This document shows positions 12,008 to 24,944 of a DNA stretch of 64,000 bases, piece after piece. The stretch is taken from positions 2,170,001 to 2,234,000 of the forward strand of contig NC_037316.1 in NCBI RefSeq assembly GCF_000143535.2, written 5' to 3'. Source of the DNA: Botrytis cinerea B05.10 (Eukaryota > Ascomycota > Leotiomycetes > Helotiales > Sclerotiniaceae). Each line of letters opens with the position of its first letter. The stretch's first letter is position 1. Below the pieces are notes generated by a model, which had not been told where the DNA came from, ran no database searches, and saw nothing but the letters and a program-made list of their open reading frames with translations. Position numbers and translations under genes: made by a program.

Positions 12008-13801
12008 CTAAACCTGATCTGCACCTTTATCATGCATTTCATGATGTTCTGTCTCAACAGCACCATTGTGTTCAATTCCCTTCGAGATATCATCTGGAAG
12101 GGTACCGAGTGCGCGATCGCCGAAGAGAAGATCGATTTCTTCGAGGGAGAGTTGTTTGGTTTCTTTGAAGAAGAAAAAGACAATGGGAATAGTGACTACT
12201 ACGTTCCATGCTGTGATAAATTCTGTTAGTACACGTTTCAGAGATATGACGAAGGGAACACAAGGCAACTCACCAGCAAACAAGAAATAAAATTTCCACG
12301 TCAGCGCTTTCAAAGCTTGAGGGGAAACTTGTGCCCAGAATGTAGCGACAAGCCAGTTACCAATACCAGTTGCGAATGCATTTCCACGAGCACGGATTTG
12401 CATGGGCATGACTTCGGACATGTAGACCCAGGAGATGGGACCCCATGAGAATGAGAAGATGACGGTGACGCAGAAAATGAAGAAGACTCCTCCGATAGAG
12501 AGACCACGCTGTGCGTTTTCGGGATCAATTCGACTGTTGATTATAGATTGGCAGACAAGGGCGATGGTGATACCGACGGTTCCCCAGAGGAGTGGCTTGC
12601 GACGTCCGACTCGATCGATCATAAAGGTGATGAAGACGAGATCTGGAGTTTGTTGTTAGCTTCTGTAGTATTTTATCTTGGTCGGTAGTATATGTGACTT
12701 ACTTCCCAAAGGTCCCATGCAGTTGTAGATTCCAGAGACGAGCAAGGCTTTGTTTCCAGTAATTCCCAACGCCTTGTACATAGTATTTTGGTAGTAACCA
12801 ATAACGTCTATCTCATGTCAGCAACCATGTATTCCCTGTGTTCTCTTCAAACTTACTAATTCCAGTGAACTGAGTAAATGCTTGAACAGCAACTCCATGA
12901 CCTAATCTTGTTCTCCATTGTGGTACTGTAAACATGACTCTCCATCCTGGCACCGTAACTGCCTTTTCTGCCGCAATGGTTTCCTTGATCTCGTTGAATT
13001 CTTTGACGATGAATTCATCATTCGAACCGTTGAAATGCAATTTTCTCAAAATCGCCAATGCCTGATCTTCACGATCGGTTTCCATGAGGTGACGAGGCGA
13101 CTCGGGGAAGAAAAGAATGCCAGAAGCGAGGATAAGACAAGGAATCATTTGTACAGCGAGTGGTACTCGCCATTGAATAGGACTGTCTTTTGTAACACCA
13201 CAGCCATATCCTACCCAAGTTGATCTTGTACCACGTCAGTAATCTCTCTTGAATTTTCGGAGAAAGAAACAACATACACAATAAAACCGACTCCAATCAT
13301 CTGTTGACTCAATCCCACAATCAATCCTCTAATTTTCGGATCCGCACACTCCGCGTTGTAAACTGGTACAGCCATACTGAGCAGACCGACCGCCCATCCT
13401 GTAAAGATACGACCCACGAGAATCATGGCCAGATTTTGTGCAGCAGTTTGTAAAACTGCTCCAACGAGACAGATCAATGCACCCATGAAGATAGTAATCT
13501 TTCGTCCATATCGATCCATCGTAAGACCGCCCTGAAGGGCACCAAACACAGCACCACCATTGAAGGTTGAGTTGATAGCACCGATAATAGAGGAATCTTG
13601 TGTTGTGTTGAAGAAAGTGAGGAAATTTTGAGAGGCTATCACATCTGTCATCACACCAGCATCGTAACCAAAAAGAAACGATCTATTATTGAAAACCGGT
13701 TAGAAAATCTCCACATCACTCAACACGCTCTGTCAACGAAAGGCTCAAACATACCCGGTAGATGCAAACACCGCCAGTGAGATATTGAAAAACTTTCCCA
13801 T
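12008..13801 (-). CDS. MFS sugar (hexose-type) transporter
   Basis: Six exons on the minus strand: 13801-13755, 13682-13278, 13224-12857, 12807-12703, 12642-12274 and 12222-12008. All introns are GT-AG, 49-72 nt, and the product is 502 residues. It should be a 12-helix plasma-membrane sugar/proton symporter. Family signatures appear in order: FGYDAGVM after helix 1, MDRYGRK in the loop 2-3, GRIFTGWAVG, PVYNAE..RG, PESPRHL in the central loop, QFTGINVIGYY in helix 7, IDRVGRRK in loop 8-9, the GP.SWVYMSEVMP..IRARG segment, and ETKQLSLEEID after the last helix. The start MGKFFNISLAVFASTG is read from a short first exon and is the only in-frame ATG. The substrate (glucose, quinate, other) cannot be told from sequence. 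A GCGGGG sequence at 14380-14385 upstream fits the CreA carbon-repression consensus, a weak hint at regulation. Confidence 0.93.
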
Positions 13802-15512
13802 CTTGTCGTCCTTGTTCCCTTGGAACTACTCAATCGTGAAGCACAAAGACAACGACGAGAAAGAAAAAAAAAACCCCGAGTTTCAAGAATAAAATTCTTG
13901 GCAAGTACAACGTGGAGTGGCATGGTACTATATCTATATATGAAGATTGCAAGACGACCTTGTCATGCCATTCACTCAATTGGTACGTCTATGTAGCATG
14001 TGCACTGCACCGGTTAAAACGAACCTCTGTGTTGGAACATGGATAATTGGAACTCCTCCCCTGTTTCCCATTCACGCCTATTTCCTCACCAAACAACGAG
14101 CATCTATCCCCATCTATCACCCCGATTCCGCAGCCAGAGGAAGAAAAACCATGTCGAACCCGCATTTGCACATCCGAGGATATAATCCAGTCCGCATGCT
14201 GCAGCCCATCTATTGGTGGAAATTCTGCGTTGTTCATCACGAAGCGAAAAGGCTGGTGATGTTTGGATTTAGCCTAATGATCCTCTCCACATTTTCGCAA
14301 GACAGGGGGTAATCTTCACTTACCCTGCCGAAGTATAGACGCCTGCTAATCTACTGAACCCCATGGAGTAAGCCCCAATGCGGGGTTTTCCCAAGGTAAG
14401 ATTTTACCAACCGCTTGGCCAATTGGCTCCGCTCCATCTTAGTTCAGAAAAATCGGATCATCTTCTTCCTTGGATGCAAAGAGTTTAATGCATCGCGAGT
14501 ACATGACTATATTTACATTTACCCGGCCTCGAATCAGTTCTCAAATGTATCGTGTTTGCCACTACTAGGTACTTATTAACACGAGGTACGCACGGGACCG
14601 AGAACGTTATTTGTTCACCGATCTTGTGAGTCAAGGACTTTTCAATACCTGGGACGGACGAGTCGAGAACTGTATGATCTAGGGGCAAAAAACACCATTG
14701 TATCAGTACTAAGATTTGGTCTTTTCCATCCGTCAAATGAACGAGTCCAGAACCACGATAGTCATGAGGCGAACCCTAGAATATCAACCATTACCTCTAC
14801 AGATTTTACAATAGACCAATCAAATCGAGACTCCGGAACTGGTAGGCCGAACGTGCAGTCGGGCACTTTGGGTGTTTGTTGGGGGTGTTTGATACGTCGG
14901 TGATTCGCTAATACACGTTCGAAACCTCCTAATCGTTGCATATACAAATATGCATGCGGAAAACTTCACCAAATTGGCGTCCTCTGTGAGCTTCGTCTCA
15001 GTAACCAAAATTCTCAATTCGAAAAAGTCTCTTATTATTGGCCGTAATAAGATGGTAACAGGAGAGAAAAGTTGATTAATATTTCTCCCCATATTAATCA
15101 GCCAGGCAAAACAATCTGTGCCTTTATGACCTAGACTAAATATTGCGAGTACAATAAATCATCACTCGATTTCATTGAACTGAAATTATCATTCCATTCA
15201 AACGATCAAGTCAAATCACTTCTAATGCTAAAGATCAGATCGCTTCTGCTCGTTCTTCCTCATATCGTCTCCGTTCAACAAGACACTTTTGCTCCCCTTG
15301 AAATTCGCTTCACGTAAATGCCACACATAAATCAATCAGCTCAATGATATTATCCAACGCCATGCCAGTCACAATGCATTCAATTATAAACGCTCCCAGT
15401 TTCTCCAAGAAACTGCCCAGCATGCATACCCACTCCACCTACTAATATATACCCTGGGTACGATATTGGAAAGTATCGTATCTATCAATTTTCAATTAGC
15501 ATTCATCCACGA
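13802..15512. other. Intergenic: sugar transporter promoter and PI 4-kinase 3' region
   Basis: No credible gene is seen in this 1.7 kb. It contains the transporter promoter on the right of 13801, where CCCC and GGGG motifs near 14371-14385 could be carbon-repressor sites, and the PI 4-kinase 3' UTR before 15513. Short open frames here have no family resemblance. Confidence 0.45.
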
Positions 15513-18500
15513 TCATGAAAGGGGCAGGAAATCATACAATCGTGTGTAATAACTCCCCAAAGACTTTCCAATTAAGTCTGTCTCCACAAACGTCTCTGCC
15601 TCATCGGCGCTCATCTGCAGCTGGAACCTCTGCCTCAGACTGTTCGTTGCTTGAGCAACTCCATACGAAAAACATGGCATTTTTGATTCTCGTCCCATCA
15701 TACTAACAAGATCGATTAGATTATCTGCTGATCTACGTAATGCTACACTTTGTTAGAAATAAATCGCCCATAAATATACTGAAATTCATACCTTGGAAAG
15801 CTTGTTTGCATAACTTTTTGTAATCATCAAATGCAGGTGATCCAACACCTCCTAGGACATCAACATAATCCTGTGTTAATTTGAAAGGTGCAGCTTCGAA
15901 ACCAACCGACCCAGGAGAGTTGGACAGCATAAAGCCGAAGTCGATGTGAATAATGTGCCCTTCGTTATCAATGAGAACATTACCATTATGTCGATCTTTC
16001 AACTGTAAAATGTATGAGATGATGCTATATGCTGCGAGTGATCTTTTGAAAGAGTCTTCTGCAGCTTTGTATGCATCACTATCGGGTGGTCCAAAGGTCT
16101 TCACGAAGTGATCTCTCAACGTAGCAATTCTCCTTCGGGGATTTTGACCTGCTTCAATCGTGGCAAGTGTGAGACTACGCTTTAACGAATGTAAGGACAC
16201 ACCGTTCGTGATTGTCTCTATCAAACCAGATGACTCCCCGGTGACCAAAATTCTCATTCGTTTGACCCAAACTGGAGTTCCCGCATCCTGCCAGATATTA
16301 TCACAGCATTGAATGAGCTGACATGCAAATGCTTCTTGTCGTAAATCAGCACCTGTCTTTACGATGACACTCAAAACATCCCAATTTTTCATCCACCCAT
16401 AAGGCGAGGACTTCCTGATACGTTCTTTCTTGACGTTCCATGCTTCTCCGAATGTCGCAGCACTTGGATCGTCTCTGTCCCCTTTTCTTTGAACACCACC
16501 AGTCTTTTGATCATTCTCCATTCGAGCTGCACCAGCTCCGACATTAATAACAGCATCCGCATCAGTTGGTGATACTTCCTCGATATCTTCCGGTGCAACA
16601 TTTGCTGCTGCCGCATTCGCTTTTTCCATAATCATGTCAAAAGTCTGCGATTGCACATTGTCTTCTGAGTCATAATTTTGCTCTTCAAGGCTCTGTATAC
16701 TGGCGATAATTTTATGACGAATTGCATCAACCTCATGTTTGGGTCTTTTCCCACTCGTCGAATTGAGCTGGGTAAGCATTTGTGTAGCAGTCCTAATATG
16801 CGTTGTTAAGGTAGAAAAGTCCGGTTGATCTTTCTCTCCCGATCGACCTACTCCTGGAATGGTCATCTTCCTTCTCGGTGTAGGACTGATGGATCTAGAC
16901 GTTGATGTTCCGGATGTCCTAGGTGTTGCAACACCGGATAAGCTCGATAAAGTCGTTGCACCGCTTGATTTGCGCGTAGGCCGGGAGGTTGTTGCATTTT
17001 CCTTGTAAGTTGGGGTGTGTACGTCCTCCTCGTCGTGATCTATTTCTTTGATTAATGGTGAGCTGCCCAAATCGCCACTGATTGGCTCAAAAACACTATC
17101 GGGGGTATTATCCGTACTTTTGATGATGTGACTACCGTACGATCGTCCAGATTCCGAGAGGTCAAATCTTCGTCTCTTATGTGTTCCTTCCTCTGACACT
17201 AATCGGCTCAATAAACGTTCATTGTCTAGAGTTTCCGGGTTGAAGGAGAAATCATCCCGAAGTACTTCTACCATCAAAAGATAAGGTACTTTCTCGGCGC
17301 TATTCAAAACTGTCGCTTCCGCTGGGTTCAGGCGAACAATACGGTGATGTTTACTTTTGCTAGGAATTCCATCCACGAGAGTGGCAGGACAAATAACTGG
17401 TATATCAACTTCAGCTGGCAAATCCTGAGCAATAAGTGCAAGTTCGGCACGCAATGCACTAAGGCGCGCTGGCTTTGGGACGATGACTAGACGATTTGAT
17501 ATATCCTCCAGAGCCGTTAAAAATTGGGTTTCAGATCGAAAATAGTTTTGCCTTAATAATTTGACTTTCTGCTTGTCAGTTAATGATGCTGGAGTCAGAA
17601 GTTTTCCGCCATGTGAATGCTGAGAGTATCTTTTATTGATTGGTTCAGTCAGCCTTGTTGGAAGACCAGCTGTAACGGGTGTTGCTGGTCTACTGGGTAG
17701 ATTTGGATTTCTTAATTCTGGAAGGGATGCCGAGCTTTGATTTCGAGGCTCTAATGCTTTGAGGTCTAAACGCGAAGGCCGTATCTGTTCTAGGGGTACC
17801 TTTCGGCTAGAGTTCGATGAGGTGGGTCTAGTTAAGGAGTTCGATCGAGCCAGATCTGGTGGGGCTTCAGAGGGTCCAGCACTATCCAGACCACCACTGC
17901 CTGGGGCGCTGGCGATCCTTGCAGCCTCTCTCCTCTGTTTTGTTCGTGTAGACCCCGGTGTCGTTGTATGACTTCGAACAATCTTTTGTGTCTGCATCTG
18001 ACTAGTATCTGCGACCACATTCCCTGTACTTTGAGGTTTCCGTGCCTGTGAAATAGCCAATGGTCCAGCCCATTTTGGTAGAAAGGGAACTGCTATGCTC
18101 GCCAGAACAAAACTTGCTAGAACAGTAACAGGTAAGACATTCTCACTGATCTTCTTCGTGGGAGTTTCCGAGACCCCGAATACGATATGCTGGACCTTAT
18201 TATAAATTCGTCTGCACGTTTTGAAAGCTTCGGATTGAGGATTCGCAGAAAGATCGTGGAGATATGTTTGGAACAGCCAGAATGTCTGCGATTCTAGTTA
18301 GTGATTTGTCCCATCTTGCATGTCCTGTCTCCAAACACACCAATAATGCAGCATTGACCGATTCCTCGCACAAATCCAGAATGAATTCCTCCAGAGCCAC
18401 AGACTCATTATCGACACTGATAATTAGGTGGCATAGCTGCGGGAGGAAGAACTCAATCTCCTCATAACTAAATTGTCGCAACTTCGAGCAGAGAACATAA

Positions 18501-18670
18501 TGTATCCCGACATGGTCTGCATACCGTCTGCCAACTCAAGCAATCAGTAAAGGGAGTCTGCGACTGAACGGAAAGGGGTAATTGGCATACGAAAGATAGG
18601 CTACGGAGAGGAATGGATTCTGATTGAAAACATCGGACTCGATAAATCGCTTTAACAAATCCCAAGACAT
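15513..18670 (-). CDS. PIK1: Phosphatidylinositol 4-kinase, Pik1 type
   Basis: Four exons on the minus strand: 18670-18591, 18527-18341, 18285-15792 and 15742-15513. The GT-AG introns are 49-63 nt and the product is 996 residues (yeast Pik1 is 1066). It makes phosphatidylinositol 4-phosphate at the Golgi, which drives secretion. The first ~120 residues form the lipid-kinase-unique helical region (FSYEEIEFFLPQLCHL..). A long Ser/Thr/Pro-rich linker follows. The C-terminal PI4K catalytic domain has SSPYGWMKNWDVLSVIVKTGADLRQE with the ATP-binding lysine, the catalytic loop DRHNGNVLIDNEGH, the HIDFGFML metal-binding motif, and the FKLTQDYVDVLGG activation segment. The last exon (ALRRSADNLIDLVSMM..) completes the domain and ends ..TRLYDFLPLS. 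A conserved frequenin-binding segment was not checked. Assignment to Pik1 rather than Stt4 rests on length and the N-terminal region. Confidence 0.95.
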
Positions 18671-20128
18671 TTGGTGACTCGGGATCAGCTCCTCGATTTG
18701 CCTAATTCTTGATTTATAGAAAAGGTTTAAGGATCAAGGGGGTTTTGAGGCGCAATGCCTCTAATAATCTCGGCATTAACAGATTATGAGTATTGTAGTT
18801 ATCATGACTATGCGAGCCAGAAAATGAGTGCGAGAAAGGGACGATTAATGAGGAAGTATGTGAGTATATGTATGTGCAGGAATGAATCGTTTGTTGTCAA
18901 ATCAATTTCGTCGTCTTGAGCTTGATTGACCGGTATCTAATTGTATCCTTTCGTATTAAGGTTTGAAAGTGGCAGAATTGGAGAAATGTAAAAGCGGCCA
19001 GAAAAGTGGAGTGAATCATTTCTAAGGACAGCAAGACGACAGCCTTGGAGAAAGTCGAGAACAGCCTCACCGGGAGATTTCGAAGGGTTCTGTCAGTCCC
19101 GCCCGTTTGAGATAACCGAGAGTTCTCTTATCCACTTGTCTCAGCCTTCTCTCGGACATTGCCTAGCATGTAACGGCTTTCATCTCGTCGTCGATCCATC
19201 AGATGTCATTGATTATAATGCAGATTGATTTGTTACTTGTATTGGAATCAAGTGGTTGGTAACGCAACTAGTCTTGATTGTTTTAATCAGCCCTCACTTC
19301 CCTTGGTTGAAAAGTACCATGTTCATATCAGTAACCAATTCATCGCGGAATCTCATTTGTTTACAGAGCCAAAGGAGAATATAGATTGCCTCGAATACAC
19401 AATAACGTATTCACTTTGCATGATATCGATTCCCGGGCTGATTAAAACAGTCAATTGACGATTGCTATTCTAGCACATTTCGAAACCATATCTCTTGAAG
19501 TTTGCCTGGAGTTCACCTGCCCAATATCCCTCTCCTATTGATCTTACGTGATCGATTATATCCATTTTGTTCCTTGTTGTCGACCATTTACTCCGTTGAG
19601 GCTATTTAGAATATGCTTCAAGTGGAAATCTAGCAGCAGTGCTCTCTTCTGAAACGTACCGGCTACATCCATCAATATCACACTACCGCTTACATTGCGT
19701 CACAAGTGTAAACCTCATCCTGTCAATATTGCTTATTCAATTCTTTTTGATTCGTCTAGATACGCTTCGAGTGATCGTCTGGAAGTATGATTGTATCGAT
19801 TAGGCCGAGGCGCAAGAATCAAGGCACAGGATATAGAGAACAGGTCAAACGTTTCTTTGCAGAGCAAGAGATCATTTGACCCAAGTGTGTTCTCAATTAA
19901 TGGGTGGTTATAATCATCCTCACCGATCTCATCTATATCCATATCTCGTAAAAACAATCGGCAAACTCTCTGAGTATACCGGTCTAGTAGTTGCGTGCGT
20001 TTCCGAAATCAAATTGGGATGGCAATCAAAACTAAATCGGCTTGTTCATGCAATCTCAAATTCCTCTTTCATGATTCCTACTCCTCACTATTCGTATGTA
20101 AAATTAAAGTAATTCTAACACACGCTTA
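18671..20128. other. Intergenic: PI 4-kinase promoter region
   Basis: About 1.5 kb without a plausible gene. The stretch just right of 18670 must be the PI 4-kinase promoter and leader. The right end holds the 3' region of the LRR-like gene and is strongly C-rich on the plus strand from about 20160. No RNA gene or repeat was recognised. Confidence 0.45.
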
Positions 20129-22270
20129 TCACCCCCAAATATCATCTTCTCGCCATCTCCTCCCCCCCTCACACTTTGTCGCTTCTTCTTCCTCCCCGGT
20201 CCAACAACTCCAAACCCCACTCTCCCCCCTCCATCGCCAACCGAACGACGTCCTTCCCAACATCTCCACCCCCACCCCCTCCTTTCCCCAAAGGAACTCG
20301 ATCCCCGCCACAACCCTCAACCTTTCAATCACATTTTCTCCGATCTTTTCCCTTTCCCCATTCATCCACTCAAACAATCTCCTCGTCCTCTTCCCCAACT
20401 CTTCTTCTTCCCTCTCACATCTTTCCACTTCCAACATATCCGCTTGATCCTGGAACTTACGATCATCTACTTCAATTATCTCTACTTCTCCTGATCTTGT
20501 GTACATCCCTTGTCGATTAACGCGTTTCACTTGATGCCACCAGCATTCAGGTGCTGGAACATGGAATTCCACGCTCTTCAACTGAGGCTGTCGAGCAAGA
20601 GGCGTGAAAGCTTTATATATCTCTTCATGTGAGATTTTCGGATCAATTCCATCAGTCTTCCAATTACCATTCTCGGACTTTGAGTAATTGGAGCCGGGGA
20701 GTGATGGTATATCAATTGCGAGATCTTCAATTGACGATGAATTAAGAACAGAAACCAATGTGGAGATCTGCTTCGGTAATTGTGAGTCTGATCCCCAAGA
20801 GAAAAATGGTATCCCGTCGTACATGTGAAGTTTTGTGAGATTCGTATGTCTTAATAAGGCATCCAGTAATTTCTCTGTAGCTTTATATTCTGTTGTCGAA
20901 TCGTTGCAGGTAATCATTCTCGGGAACGAAGTTTCACGGATCGAAAGAGATGTGAGACTTGTTCCGTTGCTCGTGATATCGTCCAAAAAATCCACTACTG
21001 TTTCCCATTCCGATTTTACGTCGTATTTCCATGGATTTCTCATTCCATGGATTTTCAGCTCTTTCAATCCAGTCAATACACCTGCAATCCCCAATTTCTG
21101 CACCGCAACTGGACTAGGTTTTATTATATGAAGAGTCTTCAATTTAGACCAATCCATGACTTTTAACCAAACATCCAAATTCGACACCCCATCAAAGGAT
21201 GGAAGTCGTTCAATAGGTATGTAACGAATCGCATTCACGCTACTCAAACGATATTTTCCAATCTGGTCAATGAGCCACATTGGGAGTTTATTCCAAGGAA
21301 ACTTGAGAAGTGTCCGCCAATCAACTTTGGGCGTTTCGATATTCCTGTACCATCCACTTCCTCCATCAGGCGATTCCTCAAAGTCATATCCTTCCACGAC
21401 CAACTTTTCCAGCGGGGGAAATTGGATCGATGTCATATTTTCCCTATCTGTATTAAACTCGCTCGAAAGAAATGGAAAGGCCTCAATCTCATTATCAACC
21501 ACGCATCCAAAGTGCGACAATCTCAACTGTAATTCCCGCAAATTCGGCGGATTAGAGCGCAGGATCTCGAAAAGAATCCGCATCGAAGCCGGATCTGTCG
21601 GGTAGGAATTTTCGATGTCGACATTGATGGAATATAATAATGGAGAGCCAATGATCGAACGTGCATCTTCCTGCAGACGATTTGCCACAGCGGTGGAGTT
21701 CTCCGAGACCTCTGTATAATACCATAGATTGGAATATCTCATGCGGGGAAGTTTGTGTAAGTGAATGCGGATACCTGGATTCGTTACGCTGAGATTGGAA
21801 AGCATCTCGGGGGGGATAGGTTGAGAAATTTTCCAATCCAGGACTGAGAGATTAGGAAGATTTAAAAGCAGATTTGTAATGCCGGGCCAGATCACGCTTT
21901 CGGTGTATTCGTCACTCCATCCTGTAATTTCGAATGTTTGGACTGCTTTTCTGTATTCAGTGGATGAGGGTTGATTGAAGAACTGAAGTAAACTATCGAA
22001 AAACCGTGTGTCTTCCGGTACGGACAATTCGATTTGAAAGTCTCGGTAGCTCTCTGGCGGTTGTGGCTTGAAAGGTTTTGGTGAAGACATGTAGCTGCTG
22101 TCTGACAGACCCATATCCGGTTCTCCAAAGTTTTCCCATTCTTCTTCAAGTGCTATCAAGGCGTCTCGTGCATCGAAATTCTCACGAGCCATCGTTTGTG
22201 CTATCAGCAACAGAAACATAAAAAGCAGCACGACCGAACGTGAAAATGTACGGCTACTCGAAGAAGCCAT
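20129..22270 (-). CDS. Secreted or membrane-tethered LRR-like protein, unknown function
   Basis: A single open frame of 713 residues on the minus strand. It begins with a charged/Ser-rich start followed by a hydrophobic core (residues ~12-28, VVLLFMFLLLIAQTMA), which looks like a signal peptide or signal anchor. The body shows an irregular leucine-rich ladder in its middle and rear parts: LRELQLRLSHFG, LKTLHIIKPS, LKELKIHGMR, LTSLSIRETSF, LTKLHMYDG, IEDLAIDIPSL and LKSVEFHVPAPEC, at roughly 25-50 residue spacing. F-box-type LRR proteins of filamentous fungi have similar ladders but lack a signal peptide. The last ~100 residues are Glu/Arg/Gly/Trp-rich with low complexity, mirroring C-rich plus-strand DNA, so the true C-terminus may lie earlier, for instance past an unrecognised splice site. 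No enzyme motif is visible. Confidence 0.75.
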   Translation of the reverse strand: MASSSSRTFSRSVVLLFMFLLLIAQTMARENFDARDALIALEEEWENFGEPDMGLSDSSYMSSPKPFKPQPPESYRDFQIELSVPEDTRFFDSLLQFFNQPSSTEYRKAVQTFEITGWSDEYTESVIWPGITNLLLNLPNLSVLDWKISQPIPPEMLSNLSVTNPGIRIHLHKLPRMRYSNLWYYTEVSENSTAVANRLQEDARSIIGSPLLYSINVDIENSYPTDPASMRILFEILRSNPPNLRELQLRLSHFGCVVDNEIEAFPFLSSEFNTDRENMTSIQFPPLEKLVVEGYDFEESPDGGSGWYRNIETPKVDWRTLLKFPWNKLPMWLIDQIGKYRLSSVNAIRYIPIERLPSFDGVSNLDVWLKVMDWSKLKTLHIIKPSPVAVQKLGIAGVLTGLKELKIHGMRNPWKYDVKSEWETVVDFLDDITSNGTSLTSLSIRETSFPRMITCNDSTTEYKATEKLLDALLRHTNLTKLHMYDGIPFFSWGSDSQLPKQISTLVSVLNSSSIEDLAIDIPSLPGSNYSKSENGNWKTDGIDPKISHEEIYKAFTPLARQPQLKSVEFHVPAPECWWHQVKRVNRQGMYTRSGEVEIIEVDDRKFQDQADMLEVERCEREEEELGKRTRRLFEWMNGEREKIGENVIERLRVVAGIEFLWGKEGVGVEMLGRTSFGWRWRGESGVWSCWTGEEEEATKCEGGRRWREDDIWG

Positions 22271-22796
22271 GTTGAAAATCCTGTAACAGAGAAGAGCTTG
22301 ATTACTCTCGCGCTGATACTTTCAGTGTTTATATATTTATACACGCTCCTCTCGTCATACTTTTAGGCAACTGTGCCGCTTGCTTTAGGTATCATGTGGC
22401 CTCAACAACCGTCAGCATATGTGTTCTCATAACCCGACGTCGTAATCCCATCCATTCCATTTCTGCCTTGAACGATATATAGAGAATAGGAACAGTAATA
22501 TTCGTCAGTAGAGTCATGATCATGATAATTTCAAAATGCATGTGATTCAGCCTGTTGAGATTCAGGAGGGTGGGGATGCTGACCAATCTTATGATGGTTG
22601 AGGATTCTAGGTGCATGGAGGAGTGTGATTGATTATCCACGTGGTAATTCCAATATATGATATATTACATGACTATGTAAATACTCATATACATACGCTG
22701 AATAAGTAGCCACATCGTCTCATCCTCAAGCCTCACAAGTACCAATTCCACTCCCAACTCCTTGTCGCAAGATTCTTCCCCCTAATTTGCATTCGA

Positions 22797-22940
22797 TCAA
22801 TCGATCGATCCATCCATCCATCCATACCACCAACCTACTCTACTCTACTCTACTCTACACCATTCCATCCGCAAATCCAGCTAGATTACTATATTTTCAA
22901 TTCCATCCATCCATCCATCCATCCATCCACCTCATCTTAG
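22797..22940. repeat. ATCC/CATC tetranucleotide repeats
   Basis: Two runs of the CATC unit, at about 22805-22826 and 22900-22930, are separated by TACTC repeats. They open the microsatellite block. The same unit recurs at 24965, 25262 and 25316. Confidence 0.85.
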
Positions 22941-23071
22941 ATACTCTACCTATTTATCAGATAGACAGACATATAGATAGATAAATAGATAAAAAGATAA
23001 ATACCCAACACATCTCGAAGAAAACTAGACCATCAAAACACATTAGTTAATACTTAACATTTTATATATGA

Positions 23072-23106
23072 GATTCGACATTCGACATTCGACATTCGAC
23101 ATTCGA
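23072..23106. repeat. ATTCGAC heptanucleotide repeat
   Basis: Five near-perfect copies of the 7 bp unit ATTCGAC in tandem. Confidence 0.9.
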
Positions 23107-23449
23107 CAGTACCCCAGATTCATATATAAAATAAGCAGTATTGAAATTAACATTAACATCAACCCAGACGCAAACAAATAAGCAAACAAGTAAACATGAA
23201 ATCTACTAGAACATCGTCATTTTCTAATCCGATCAAAGAAAAAAAACAAAAAAAACAAAAAAAACACACAGCAATAATAATACAATACAATACATATTGA
23301 CACTACCTTTAAAAGAATCATACCCCCTCTGCACTCTCCACATAATCAATACCAACCATCTTTATAAAACATTTTCTACAAAAATCCATCCTTTCCAGTC
23401 CCGCTCGAATTCCTTCCTGCGTTCTTCATAGAGAAACACTATGTATAGA

Positions 23450-23494
23450 TCTCCAATTCCAATTCCAATTCCAATTCCAATTCCAATTCCAATT
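23450..23494. repeat. CCAATT hexanucleotide repeat
   Basis: Seven tandem copies of CCAATT, ending where the sequence changes to CTGACC. Confidence 0.9.
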
Positions 23495-24830
23495 CTGACC
23501 CCGTACCCCCGCTACTCTATGCTTTTATATGGATTACATAGTTCAACCTATTTAATGTAAATGCGCTTGCATTTTGTTTATTCGCTTGGCTGAATAGGAA
23601 GATGGGAAGATAGGAAGAAAGAGAGAAAGAGTTGAATAGAAGAGAGGAGAAGAGAAGAGAAGAGAAGATGATTTTTATCCATCCATCCAAGACAGAGAGA
23701 GAGAGAGAGAGAGGATGATTGAGAAGAAGATTTAAGAATTACAATGAAATGATATAGGTGGATGTGATAGATAGATAGTACGATGATTAGCAATCTCGAT
23801 CATGTATTCCACCATTTCAAAAGGCAAGAAGAAGAAGAAGAAGAAGAAGAAGAAGAAAAACACAAATGTCCAATTCAAAACGAGCCACCGAGCAAACACC
23901 AAGTATAAAGCCAAAGTTTAAAATCTAAACCGACAATATCACCATCACCAGCAGCAGCATGAAACTTAACAACCCATCCTCATCCCACCTATCAAAAGAA
24001 GAAGAAGAAGAAGAAGAAGAAGAAGAAGAAGAAAAGACCTCGCACCCATCCAATCCCCAAGAAATCATCAACAGCCAGCCATCCAGCCAGCCAAGCCCTG
24101 TCCCGCCCCGCCCCAACAGAGCAAGAGCAAGAGCAAGACCAAGACCAAGACCAAGACCGCGACCACCACAAGACCCCCAAGCCAAGTTACCCACCCAACC
24201 CCATACCACCAGGCAACCTACCCACCCACCTACCCACCCACCAGCCCAGATGCACCCAGCAACCGATGTAACTATACAAGGATATATGATGTACTAAACT
24301 GTACTAGACTATAAATCACGAATGTACACATCGTACTTCATGAATAAACGAGGCTGAGTGAAGATCGATTTGGATTTTTGGTTGAATTTTTCGATTTGGT
24401 TATTCGTAGAGAGGGAGGCAGGGAGGGAGGGTGAGTAAAATAGATTTGAATGAAACTCTGAGTGGAAATTGGGGATTGGATGTACTGGGTAGAGGTGGTA
24501 GATATATCTATATCTATATATATAGGTTATAGAGATTTAGAATGAGAATGAGAATGAGAATGAGAACGATATCTCTATAGTGTATATATGTAGATATATG
24601 ATTTGCTTGCTTGCATGCTTGCTTGTGTGAGAGATTTGGAAGTTTGTTCGGGGTGTGGAATGGAATGAATGAATGAAAGGAAAACACACGTGATATGGAG
24701 TGGAGCGGAAAATCGCGATATGTTGAGAAGAAATAATATAGTACGATACGATACGATACGATATGATATTTCACCCCTCTATCCCATCTCATCTCATCTC
24801 ATCCCATCCCATGTGATTCCGATCCGATTC

Positions 24831-24832
<2 letters not shown>

Positions 24833-24889
<57 letters not shown>

Positions 24890-24912
24890 TCTAGTCCTAC
24901 TTACCTTGGAAC

Positions 24913-24944
<32 letters not shown>

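Noticed and set aside
23959..24297. Open frame of 112 residues with poly-Glu and Pro/Arg/Gln runs.
   Set aside because: It is a translation of AAG and CCAAGA microsatellites; no non-repeat protein sequence, no splice partners.
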